From positions 1 to 14,599 of the forward strand of contig JAQVGR010000008.1 of the NCBI GenBank assembly GCA_028696635.1: DNA of 14,599 nt, written 5' to 3'. Under the pieces are notes generated by a model that saw only the letters and a list, made by a program, of their open reading frames with translations, was not told the DNA's origin and did not search any database. This document shows positions 6,801 through 12,244 of the stretch, in pieces (position 1 is the first letter of the stretch; each line of letters begins with the position of its first letter). Position numbers and translations under genes: made by a program. This DNA is from Candidatus Krumholzibacteriia bacterium. Lineage in GTDB: Bacteria > Krumholzibacteriota > Krumholzibacteriia > Krumholzibacteriales > Krumholzibacteriaceae.

Positions 6801-8136
6801 CGAGAGACCGGAATGGACGGAGGGCGGGAGCATCCGCGGGCTGTTCCTCGATGCCGGCACGGCGGTGGTCAGGGCGATGCGCACCTACCGGACCGAATCG
6901 CTCGAGATGGAGATCGTCAGCCACCTGCCGATAGACGAAACGATCATAGGAGAGATGGAGGAGCGGCTTCGCGTGTTTCCCTTCATGCCGCGCGTCCATC
7001 TCGAGCCCGCATGGCTCGAGGCGGCCGGCGAGCGCAGCCGGCCCGACGGATGGCGCATCCCCTACGAGCGCGAGATCGCCCTTGAGGCGAGGGACTGGCA
7101 ATCGGGGAACCCCCGCTGGGTCGTCTACCGCGCGGGGATGTACATCCCCGCCGGCGGGGAGCTGCCGCGGGTCCTCGTTCCGGCGATCCTGCTGATACTC
7201 CTGCCGCTGGGGCTGTCGCTGTGGGGGGCATGGACGACCTTCAGCCGCACCGCGAGGCCGCTCGGCCGGCTGATGACGGGGATACGGAGGGTGGGGGAGG
7301 GCGACCTCGAGTACCGTCTCGGGCAGGCGGGCCCCTCGGAGATCGGCCGGACGGCCCGCGCCTTCGACGCGATGGCGGACAGCCTCGAGAAGACCGTTTC
7401 GGAGCTCGCCGAGAAGCGCAAGGTCGAGGAGGTCAGCGCGCTCAAGAGCCGCTTCATCTCGATGGTCAGCCACGACCTGAAGACGCCGCTCTCGTCGATA
7501 CGGGGGGCGGCGGAGAACATTCTCGAGGAGGTCGCCGGCCCGGTGACCTCGCGGCAGCGCACGTACCTCGAGATGATCCTGCGGAGCAGCGGGGACCTGC
7601 AGAAGATGATCACCGATCTGCTCGACCTCTCCCGCATCGAGAGCGGGAGGCTCGACCTCGATATCGAGCCGCTCGACATGCGGCACGAGGCGGAAGACCT
7701 GCTCCGGTCGATCAGACCGATACTCGAGCAGCGGCGGATCAGGGGGCGGCTCGTCGTGCATGCGGGGCAGACCGTCGCTCGCGGCGACCGGACCAGGGTC
7801 TGGCAGATCCTCAGCAATATCGTATCGAACGCGGTGCGCTACTCCCCCGATGGGGGGGTGGTTGAGGTCAGGATAGAGGATGTTCCGGCCCAGCGGCCCG
7901 GCGGTCGGGCGATGCTGTCGATCTCGGTCCTCGACGAGGGCCCGGGGGTATCGGCGGCGGACGCGGCGAAGATCTTCGAGCCGTTCTACTACCACCCCCA
8001 CGATGGCGAGGGCGCCCACGGAGCGGGACTGGGGCTGGCGATCGTCAAGCAGCTCGTAGAGCTCCACGGCGGCTCGGTCTCCATCGGCAGCTCGCCCTCC
8101 GGCGGGGCGGCCTTCTCGTTCACCCTTCCCGTCTGA
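3889..8136 (+). CDS. Large membrane sensor histidine kinase with beta-propeller sensor region
   Basis: A 1415-residue sensor kinase. After a signal or anchor segment (about 21-42), residues about 65-460 form a propeller of FG-GAP/VCBS-like blades. They carry repeated D-x-D-x-D-G-type loops (DIDGDGRDE, DIDADGEYE, DLDGDGSPE, DADGDGGQE) and blade ends 'PGWP' (six variants), probably seven blades and Ca-binding. TM segments lie near 477-498, 513-533, 752-770, 782-800, 814-836, 846-872 and 1094-1116. Positive-inside loops place the propeller, residues 534-750 and residues 873-1093 outside the cytoplasm. Then come HAMP (about 1120-1175), HisKA with phospho-acceptor His1195 in SHDLKTPLSS, and HATPase_c: N-box N1310/N1314, G1 DEGPG 1349-1353, F-box 1362-1368, G2 GAGLGLA 1378-1384. 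All catalytic motifs are intact. The NtrC-family regulator gene follows after 214 bp and is its likely partner. The ligand is unknown. The ATG at 3889 has no ribosome binding site but sits at a predicted transcription start. Confidence 0.93.
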   Translation: MLSPLDHTKARIPRRPRPLPAWIAAVCSALALLSLVQPLSPAALGASSPDSIPLRIPAGPRPVRNWPVILGNSIRHPLAVADIDGDGRDEIAVAVRDCRIFLLDHRGRTLPGWPRETVATTYTGPMLADIDADGEYEIAVCTLDKFIHMWREDGSDVPGWPREIGGYATSAPIPVKAGTPGESSVLVSASPGVIHLFTPGGAERDGWPKTLPASTRTQGFDRRPTGIADLDGDGSPEILHLSTVPAVLHAWRLDGSEYPGFPVAVAGRGGLGLAVDDPDDPRLIACATEEELFLLDRSGNDVGSGSRPDADCLLYTAPWFISSRPEPDGKADLILVSTDDDRVCLWDTEGRPLPGWPVRLDGFIYGLKKSEERHTVYGPPIACDADGDGGQEIVLGSYDHHLYCFELDGAPVPGWPVVVEDFILQGLALAQLDGTGPKELVVGQFGETIFAWHLGPPYAEDGLGASAAGEFSEWPPVYYAVSAVILLMILMLVHLLRRELIAPPLSLRGALRGALAIVLFALAIRLVFFAGDFYRYWRAEGMLARAEPAVGVVLRNGHDRAQALADSLAEGLTHCDASHLCDPLRALRCLERLADSNRLEYRFSGILLAGGSGRVIQGVGLGTGWTDLADIGLARGAPADPILLGDVPVFAVESSRGVVAGRDTLRFFLFSSLLNQVPNEIVDATGFSARILVDGRTAAWGGAGQRTPQSIRPWRGSLQPSRRIGIAPPPEGGRMSIVLAHENFDRPLSQWIDLAAVLVLPFACLLMMIRRDRAGRIGLRGWWLALFAALYIAGAFLLHPGRLAAVPVPAAGRFLEVLLHMIGVAGFVVVLYRVATSQRSRQLNFTLLGSYLIVSLIPLMVLMLVGGNLLIGVQRDIAESTMEDLESRAANMVLSYMGNQRFTGRLRNEAPALLSQTTETAWLNFVGENQYLFNYDMPTAYLTLWAREREDPERFFTGYSYRAPRTHKLYYERPEWTEGGSIRGLFLDAGTAVVRAMRTYRTESLEMEIVSHLPIDETIIGEMEERLRVFPFMPRVHLEPAWLEAAGERSRPDGWRIPYEREIALEARDWQSGNPRWVVYRAGMYIPAGGELPRVLVPAILLILLPLGLSLWGAWTTFSRTARPLGRLMTGIRRVGEGDLEYRLGQAGPSEIGRTARAFDAMADSLEKTVSELAEKRKVEEVSALKSRFISMVSHDLKTPLSSIRGAAENILEEVAGPVTSRQRTYLEMILRSSGDLQKMITDLLDLSRIESGRLDLDIEPLDMRHEAEDLLRSIRPILEQRRIRGRLVVHAGQTVARGDRTRVWQILSNIVSNAVRYSPDGGVVEVRIEDVPAQRPGGRAMLSISVLDEGPGVSAADAAKIFEPFYYHPHDGEGAHGAGLGLAIVKQLVELHGGSVSIGSSPSGGAAFSFTLPV

Positions 8137-8176
8137 GATTCCCGTGTACTTCGCCGCCGGGATCCGGCATAGTGAC

Positions 8177-8192
8177 TGCGCAATAACTGCGC
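8177..8192. promoter_or_regulatory. Palindromic enhancer site upstream of the NtrC-family gene
   Basis: TGCGCA-ATAAC-TGCGC: inverted arms GCGCA/TGCGC around 5 nt. The same palindrome occurs twice at 9767-9803. Its centre lies 130 bp before the -12 element of the sigma54-type promoter at 8301-8316, a normal distance for an NtrC-family enhancer. The likely binder is the regulator encoded at 8351-9745 (inference). Confidence 0.65.
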
Positions 8193-8252
8193 GGTTCGGG
8201 GGCCCCGGTAGTCCGCGCCGGACGAATTGCCCATGGAAACTATGAGCTTCAA

Positions 8253-8271
8253 CTTGTTTTATTGCAACAAG
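8253..8271. repeat. Short inverted repeat between enhancer and sigma54 promoter
   Basis: CTTGTT (8253-8258) and AACAAG (8266-8271) around TTATTGC, in the AT-rich part between the enhancer at 8177 and the promoter at 8301. It could bind a DNA-bending protein such as IHF/HU or a second regulator. No good match to the IHF consensus was seen. Confidence 0.35.
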
Positions 8272-8300
8272 ATGATGCGGCAATCGCTCATTATGGCCGG

Positions 8301-8316
8301 TGGTACGCTCTGTGCA
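8301..8316 (+). promoter_or_regulatory. Sigma54 (-24/-12) promoter of the NtrC-family gene
   Basis: TGGTACG-CTCT-GTGCA fits the consensus TGGCACG-N4-TTGCA with exact spacing: GG at 8302-8303 and GC at 8314-8315, 10 bp between them. Transcription would start near 8327, about 24 nt before the GTG start codon. It shares TGGTACG-N5-TGCA with the promoter at 9889-9904. Confidence 0.7.
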
Positions 8317-8350
8317 TTGACTTCGAGAGCTATTACGGAGGGGGCAGAAC

Positions 8351-9745
8351 GTGGATGTTGAAGCGATGGGCCTGCCGGTGAACGCAGCGAACGGCTCGGC
8401 GCGTATCCTCGTGGTCGAGGACGACGCGAGCCTGCGCATGATCATATCGGACCGTCTCGCCGGGCTCGGCTACCGCGTCAGCGAGGCCTCGAGCCTGAAG
8501 GAGGCGATGGAGTCGCTCGAGCGGGAGAGCTGCCGCCTCGCGCTGCTCGATATCTTCCTCCCCGACCAGAGCGGGCTCGAGGGGCTGCGCCGGATCCACG
8601 GCCGTTTCCCAGAGATGCCGGTGATCGTGATGACCGCTCACGGCACGATCGACATGGCCGTCGAGGCGATACACGAGGGGGCGTACGATTTCATCACCAA
8701 GCCGCTCGATTTCAAGCGTCTCGCCGTAGTCATCGGGAGGGCGGTCGAGAGCTTTCAGTTGCGCACCGAAGTCGATTATCTGCGCCGGGCCACCGACGAG
8801 CCGTACGCCGCGATCATCGGCGAGAAGACGAGCCTTCGCGGCGTCATGGAGCTCGTGCGCACGGTGGCGGACACCGACGCCACGGTGCTCCTGCGCGGCG
8901 AGACGGGGACGGGCAAGGAGGTGATCGCCAGGGCGATCCACCGGCTCTCCTCGAGAAGCAGGCGGCCGTTCGTCGTGGCGAACTGCGCGGCGATCCCGCG
9001 CGAGTTGATGGAGAGCGAGATGTTCGGGCACGTCAAGGGATCGTTCACCGGCGCGATCGCCGAACATTCGGGGTTCTTCGAGACGGCGGGAAACGGGATG
9101 CTGCTGCTCGACGAGATCGGGGATCTCAACTACGATCTGCAGGCGAAGATCCTCCGCGTGCTCGAGAACGGGACCTTCAAGAAGGTCGGCGCCAGGACCG
9201 AGCAGACCAGCAGCGCCCGCGTCCTCGCCTCGACCCACCAGGATCTGGAGCTGCTGATCGGGCAGGGGCGCTTCAGGGAGGATCTCTTCTACCGGCTCAA
9301 CGTCTTCCCGATCGCGCTTCCCCCGCTGCGCGCGCGCAGGGAGGATATCCCCGAGTTCGCGCGGCACTTTCTGCGCCTGGCGGCGACCGGCGCGGGGAAG
9401 CCGGCCGAGCTCGGGGATGGCGCGATAGCGGCGCTGGTCGATCATCCGTGGCCGGGAAACGTCCGCGAGCTGAAGAACCTCATGGAGAGGCTCGCCATCA
9501 CCAGGGCCGGGCGGAGGATCGCGGCCGAGGACGTCAGGGCCCTCTTGACCCCCGCTGGCGCTCCGGGCCGGATCTCCGCCGTGATCCCGCTGCAGGATAT
9601 GGAGAGGCAGGCGATCGTCGCCGCCCTCGAGAAGTTCGGGGGGAACCGGACGAAGGCGGCCCAGGCCCTCGGGATCGGACGGCGAACCCTTCAGAACAAG
9701 CTCAAGGCGTACGGCATTGCCGGCGACAACGGCGGGGAAGGTTGA
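8351..9745 (+). CDS. NtrC-family sigma54-dependent response regulator
   Basis: A 464-residue response regulator that activates sigma54 RNA polymerase. Receiver domain (about 18-130): acidic pair Asp24/Asp25, phospho-acceptor Asp67, Thr95 and Lys117. AAA+ domain (about 148-375): Walker A GETGTGKE at 183-190, sigma54-contact loop GSFTGA at 230-235 (Ser for the usual Ala), Walker B LLLDE ending at Glu255, and 'REDLFYRLNVFPI' from Arg309. The C-terminal Fis-type helix-turn-helix covers about 432-455 (NRTKAAQALGIGRRTLQNKL). All key residues for phosphorylation, ATP use and sigma54 contact are present. The start is GTG 8351, with GGAGGGG 6 nt upstream. The gene follows the sensor kinase at 214 bp. 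It has its own sigma54 promoter and an upstream palindrome that recurs after the gene, suggesting autoregulation. Orthology to a named regulator cannot be decided. Confidence 0.95.
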   Translation: MDVEAMGLPVNAANGSARILVVEDDASLRMIISDRLAGLGYRVSEASSLKEAMESLERESCRLALLDIFLPDQSGLEGLRRIHGRFPEMPVIVMTAHGTIDMAVEAIHEGAYDFITKPLDFKRLAVVIGRAVESFQLRTEVDYLRRATDEPYAAIIGEKTSLRGVMELVRTVADTDATVLLRGETGTGKEVIARAIHRLSSRSRRPFVVANCAAIPRELMESEMFGHVKGSFTGAIAEHSGFFETAGNGMLLLDEIGDLNYDLQAKILRVLENGTFKKVGARTEQTSSARVLASTHQDLELLIGQGRFREDLFYRLNVFPIALPPLRARREDIPEFARHFLRLAATGAGKPAELGDGAIAALVDHPWPGNVRELKNLMERLAITRAGRRIAAEDVRALLTPAGAPGRISAVIPLQDMERQAIVAALEKFGGNRTKAAQALGIGRRTLQNKLKAYGIAGDNGGEG

Positions 9746-9766
9746 CAGGGATCGGCAGGTTGCTAG

Positions 9767-9803
9767 TGCGCAGATTGTGCGCGGTTATGCGCAGAATGTG
9801 CGC
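9767..9803. promoter_or_regulatory. Tandem palindromic enhancer sites
   Basis: TGCGCA-GATTG-TGCGC (9767-9782) and TGCGCA-GAATG-TGCGC (9788-9803) differ at one base and are 21 bp apart, two helical turns, so bound dimers would lie on the same face of the DNA. The palindrome is the same as at 8177-8192. Centres lie 128 and 107 bp before the -12 element at 9902-9903. Paired enhancers are typical of NtrC-family activators that oligomerise. Confidence 0.7.
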
Positions 9804-9888
9804 ATGCACGACATCGCCATGGGTATTTTTGCTTATGTCTTTTGTTGACATATAGTCACTTACAACATTTATTGCCTGGGTGTGATTC

Positions 9889-9904
9889 TGGTACGAGGCA
9901 TGCA
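9889..9904 (+). promoter_or_regulatory. Sigma54 (-24/-12) promoter of a putative small RNA
   Basis: TGGTACG-AGGC-ATGCA: GG at 9890-9891 and GC at 9902-9903 with the required 10 bp between them. One mismatch in the -12 element (ATGCA for TTGCA) and T for C in TGGCAC. Transcription would start near 9914. The -24 element TGGTACG is identical to that of the promoter at 8301. Confidence 0.65.
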
Positions 9905-9913
9905 ATTATAAAT

Positions 9914-10060
9914 GGAAGCAAAGGTAGTTATTCCCCGGAGGGGATGCCGGAGGGGACCAAGGTGCTGCGGATTCTCCTGCTGAGACGATAAGTGGAAGAG
10001 GTGAGCACCGGGGTGTTGTGAAGAGGCCGGGCGCCCGCGCCAGTCGGGAGCCCGGCCTCG
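9914..10060 (+). ncRNA. Putative sigma54-dependent small RNA
   Basis: The span from the predicted transcription start to the end of a strong hairpin is about 147 nt and has no convincing reading frame. Visible structure: a 10-nt direct repeat CCGGAGGGGA at 9935-9944 and 9947-9956; a possible small stem CCCC-GGA-GGGG (9933-9943); a long-range pair GGTGCT (9961-9966) with AGCACC (10004-10009); and the terminal hairpin. GGA occurs eight times, several within GGAGGGGA, above what base composition alone would give. This could mean binding of a CsrA/RsmA-type protein or mimicry of ribosome binding sites; both are speculation. By layout it resembles Qrr RNAs beside luxO in Vibrio. I recognise no known RNA family. 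Confidence 0.4.
10023..10059. terminator. Strong hairpin between converging transcripts
   Basis: Perfect 10-bp stem GAGGCCGGGC (10023-10032) / GCCCGGCCTC (10050-10059), continued after one mismatch by CCCG/CGGG around a 7-nt loop. No T-run follows on the plus strand, and only a weak T/C-rich stretch on the minus strand. It could end the putative small RNA, or the minus-strand transcript from 10131-10316, or both. Confidence 0.5.
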
Positions 10061-10130
10061 CTGCATGACCCCCGCCCTGTTCGAGGCGCGGGCGTCTCGC
10101 GATCCGTGCCGTTTCTTCAGGGAACCTTCC

Positions 10131-10316
10131 TCAGGTCGATCCGCACGACTCTTCCTTTTTCCTGCGGCAGCAGCAGACGTTGTAGAAGAAGCTCATGATG
10201 GTGAGAACCAGCGCCGCGATGATGATAACGACCTTCGCCCAGGTGTGAGGCCAGAAGAACAGCGACAGGACGAGGATGGCTGCCGCCAGGATGAAGCGGC
10301 AGAAGCAGAGTTTCAT
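10131..10316 (-). CDS. Small membrane protein, two TM segments, Cys-rich tail
   Basis: A 61-residue protein. Two hydrophobic segments (about 7-22 and 28-46) are joined by a short 'WPHTWAK' turn and followed by a polar tail with CCCRRKKEESC. It is probably a hairpin inner-membrane protein; by the positive-inside rule the tail would be cytoplasmic. A near-perfect ribosome binding site (AGGAGG, 7 nt before ATG 10316) makes the gene believable despite its size. It is the last of three minus-strand genes, 118 bp after the CGGC-domain gene. The gap has a possible weak promoter (TTGATT, 17 bp, TTCAAT) and a run of five T without a clear stem. I recognise no family. The tail cysteines could bind metal or be modified; this is not shown. 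Confidence 0.72.
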   Translation of the reverse strand: MKLCFCRFILAAAILVLSLFFWPHTWAKVVIIIAALVLTIMSFFYNVCCCRRKKEESCGST

Positions 10317-10434
10317 CGAATCACCTCCTGTCCGAGATCCCGGCTGATATTGAATGCGCCTCGCCCCCGATAATCAAGGAAAAACTTGCGCCCGATTCGT
10401 ACTCGAGGCCGTCCCGCCTCCGGTGCGGACGCGC

Positions 10435-10878
10435 TCAGTCGTACGCCTTCATGATCTCGGGGTCCTCGTCCATCAGGGGGCCGGCCAGCTCGCGCATCCT
10501 CCAGCCGTCCCAGAACGAGAGATTCTCGTGGACCTTGAGGTACTTCATCGGGATCGGGTGGGTCCCGATCACCACGGGGATTCCGTACCGCGTCTCGATG
10601 TACTCCTTGAAGCGGCGGATGTTGGGGCAGGGCGGATACCCCACGACCAGCCCCGTCGCCAGGTGGATCGCCTCGGCGCCGTTCTTTATCATCTCGGCCG
10701 GGACGTACTCGACGTTCCCGCCTGGGCAGTCGCCGCAGTACGAGTAGCCGACCAGCTCGAGCTGTTCGTCCTTCGGGTATATCGCGAAGCCTCCGACGCG
10801 CTCGCGCATCGAGCGCAGGCACTTCCCGCCGCCGCAGCTCTTGTACCGCCCGCAGATGATGATGCCGATCTTCTTCAT
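10435..10878 (-). CDS. CGGC-domain protein (putative metal-binding)
   Basis: A 147-residue cytoplasmic protein resembling the CGGC-domain family, a small group of uncharacterised proteins with conserved cysteines. It starts 'MKKIGIIICGRY' and has Cys9, Cys15 and Cys20 (SCGGGKC), a central 'YCGDCPGG' with Cys48 and Cys51, and Cys84 in 'GYPPCPNI'. His72 and the later 'IGTHPIP' are further possible ligands. Metal or cofactor binding is likely from the cysteine pattern; the biochemical role is unknown for the family. The start at ATG 10878 has GAAGGGAG 6 nt upstream. A promoter lies directly upstream (10917-10946), so the gene can be transcribed apart from the hydrolase gene 87 bp before it. The family call comes from motif recognition only. 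Confidence 0.8.
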   Translation of the reverse strand: MKKIGIIICGRYKSCGGGKCLRSMRERVGGFAIYPKDEQLELVGYSYCGDCPGGNVEYVPAEMIKNGAEAIHLATGLVVGYPPCPNIRRFKEYIETRYGIPVVIGTHPIPMKYLKVHENLSFWDGWRMRELAGPLMDEDPEIMKAYD

Positions 10879-10916
10879 CGCACGCTCCCTTCGGTGAGGA
10901 TCGGATTTCGCGATCG

Positions 10917-10946
10917 ATTGTACGACACCTTTCCCGGCGGTTTCAA
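10917..10946 (-). promoter_or_regulatory. Sigma70-type promoter of the CGGC-domain gene
   Basis: On the minus strand, TTGAAA (10946-10941), an 18-bp spacer and TACAAT (10922-10917), in the 87-bp gap after the hydrolase gene. Transcription would start near 10910, giving a leader of about 32 nt. Confidence 0.65.
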
Positions 10947-10965
10947 TCTCCCAACGATCGGGATC

Positions 10966-11988
10966 CTAGTCGCTCCTGATATGCTCTATCGCCCGGTCGA
11001 GCAGGGCGGGGAAGTTCCCGGGGTACCAGTGGCCGATGTCCAGCGTCATGACGAACTGGTACTGCAGCCCGTTGTCCCTCAGCAGGTCTGCCATCGCGCG
11101 CTGGGCGGGGACGCGGTTGTCGAGCTCGGTGGTGATGATCGTCCCGCGCACGCCGCGCTCGCGCGCGGCGGCGACCTCTGCGGCGGTGACGTTCTCCGGC
11201 ATCGGCGGGCAGAGGCTCACGAACCCCTTCACCGGGACCGCCTCCTCGAAGAAGGTCACCACGAGCGATCCGTATCCCCCCGATGAGAAACCGCCTATCA
11301 GCACCTCGCCCGCATCCACCGGATATTCCGCGCAGACCTTCTCGTACGCCTCCCGGACCTCGCGACGGGTCGTCTCCTGCTCCTCCCACGAGAAGCCGTT
11401 CATCGAGACGACCTGCGACGACTGGACCCAGGCGATGATGAACTCTCTCTCCATCACATCCGATCGCCAGTTCGGCCGGAAGACCCCGATGTTCTCCCCG
11501 CCGCCGTGCAGGGCTATGAAGAGGGGATATGTCCTTGTCGTGTCGAAATCCTCCGGCACGGACACCTCGATCTGCGGCTTCGCGCGCTTCTGCGCCTCGT
11601 CCTTCATCGCGAGGTTCCTGGCGATGATCCCGTCGAACTCCTCGCGTTCGCGCAGAGGAGCCCACTGTTCGCCCTGGAAGGCCCATACGTTGAAAAAGTG
11701 TCCCTTCTCGTGCGCCTTCTCGAGATACCGTATCGCCCGGTCGTAATCCTCGAGGCGCATGCAGACCAGAGCCATGTTATACGACATGTTCGAGTACTTG
11801 CCGGTGAAGCGGTCGTAGTTCTCCTCGATAAGCGCCGCGATCTCCTCGTACTCCTTCGCGTTGTACATCTCGACGAGGCGGCTGCGGAATTCCTGGTACC
11901 GCGCCTCGGGATCGTCCTGGGCGGCGGCGCACGAGAGCGCCGCGAGGAGCAGGAAGATGATCGGTACGGACAGGGGCGATCTGCGCAT
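10966..11988 (-). CDS. Exported TPR plus alpha/beta-hydrolase (esterase-like)
   Basis: A 340-residue protein with an N-terminal signal sequence (RRSPLSVPIIFLLLAALSCAAAQ). Cleavage is probably at AAA|Q; Cys20 in ALSC gives only a weak lipobox, so a lipoprotein is possible. Residues about 25-110 are helical with a TPR-like pattern ('NMALVCMRLEDYDRAIRYLEKA'). Residues about 135-338 form an alpha/beta-hydrolase of the esterase/PHB-depolymerase-like kind: oxyanion strand 'LFIALHGGGENIG', nucleophile elbow GFSSG with Ser235, then Asp290 ('TELDNRVP') and His320 ('DIGHWYP') as the likely triad. It should hydrolyse an ester or similar bond outside the cytoplasm; the substrate is unknown. The start at ATG 11988 has AAGGAGG 8 nt upstream. 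It is the first of three minus-strand genes and diverges from the secreted repeat protein gene at 12245. Confidence 0.87.
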   Translation of the reverse strand: MRRSPLSVPIIFLLLAALSCAAAQDDPEARYQEFRSRLVEMYNAKEYEEIAALIEENYDRFTGKYSNMSYNMALVCMRLEDYDRAIRYLEKAHEKGHFFNVWAFQGEQWAPLREREEFDGIIARNLAMKDEAQKRAKPQIEVSVPEDFDTTRTYPLFIALHGGGENIGVFRPNWRSDVMEREFIIAWVQSSQVVSMNGFSWEEQETTRREVREAYEKVCAEYPVDAGEVLIGGFSSGGYGSLVVTFFEEAVPVKGFVSLCPPMPENVTAAEVAAARERGVRGTIITTELDNRVPAQRAMADLLRDNGLQYQFVMTLDIGHWYPGNFPALLDRAIEHIRSD

Positions 11989-12036
11989 GTCACGAGCCTC
12001 CTTGGCTGTGCAGGGCGTCGGGCGGGGAGCACGGAA

Positions 12037-12065
12037 AATATACGCGGCAACGGCATGCCGGTCCA
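12037..12065 (-). promoter_or_regulatory. Promoter of the exported hydrolase gene
   Basis: On the minus strand, TGGACC (12065-12060), a 17-bp spacer and TATATT (12042-12037). Transcription would start near 12030, about 42 nt before the start codon. The -35 is weak (4 of 6). Confidence 0.5.
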
Positions 12066-12108
12066 GAAGACTCTGCCCTTAATTCCTGCTGAAGACACCG
12101 CCGGATCG

Positions 12109-12117
12109 TGATATAAT
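12109..12117 (+). promoter_or_regulatory. Extended -10 promoter of the secreted repeat protein gene
   Basis: TG-A-TATAAT, a perfect extended -10. A poor -35 (CTGAAG) lies 17 bp upstream, as usual for extended -10 promoters. Transcription would start near 12124. It diverges from the hydrolase promoter about 45 bp away. Confidence 0.7.
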
Positions 12118-12123
12118 GTATCC

Positions 12124-12244
12124 ACGATCAAGCGGCTATGTGCCCGTTCAGCGGGATTCAGGATGGACATACGATCAGCGGCGCCCGCTTCGGCGGTTTC
12201 GGCGATGCGCCGGCGGTCCAGGCGCCCGGAATAGGAGGAAGCAT
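12124..12244 (+). other. Structured 5' leader of the secreted repeat protein mRNA
   Basis: The predicted leader is about 121 nt, longer than others in this window. It can form CCGC-TTCG-GCGG (12185-12196, a stable UUCG tetraloop) and CGGCG-ATG-CGCCG (12200-12212). Two GGCGCC sequences flank these. A clean AGGAGG (12233-12238) lies 6 nt before the ATG. A translation or stability control role is possible; no known riboswitch is recognised. Confidence 0.35.

Larger units (their letters stand above)
9746..10130. other. Gene-free stretch with operators, sigma54 promoter and putative sRNA
   Basis: About 385 bp with no convincing protein gene. From left to right it holds the tandem palindromes (9767-9803), an AT-rich segment, a sigma54-type promoter (9889-9904), a putative short transcript ending in a strong hairpin (10023-10059), and about 70 bp in which I see nothing. 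The only plus-strand ORF of note after the promoter is 15 codons (9944-9991); its GGAGG is only 2 nt from the ATG, too close for efficient initiation. Confidence 0.55.

Noticed and set aside
6547..8445. 632-codon minus-strand ORF antisense to the kinase gene
   Set aside because: Shadow of GC-rich coding sequence; the opposite strand has all kinase motifs in order, and the ORF would run through the sigma54 promoter region.
9944..9991. 15-codon ORF inside the putative small RNA
   Set aside because: GGAGG is only 2 nt from the ATG and the peptide is too short to judge; kept as an alternative only if conservation shows it.
9869..10066. 65-codon minus-strand ORF across the sigma54 promoter and putative small RNA
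   Set aside because: No ribosome binding site and Arg/Pro/His-rich shadow composition.
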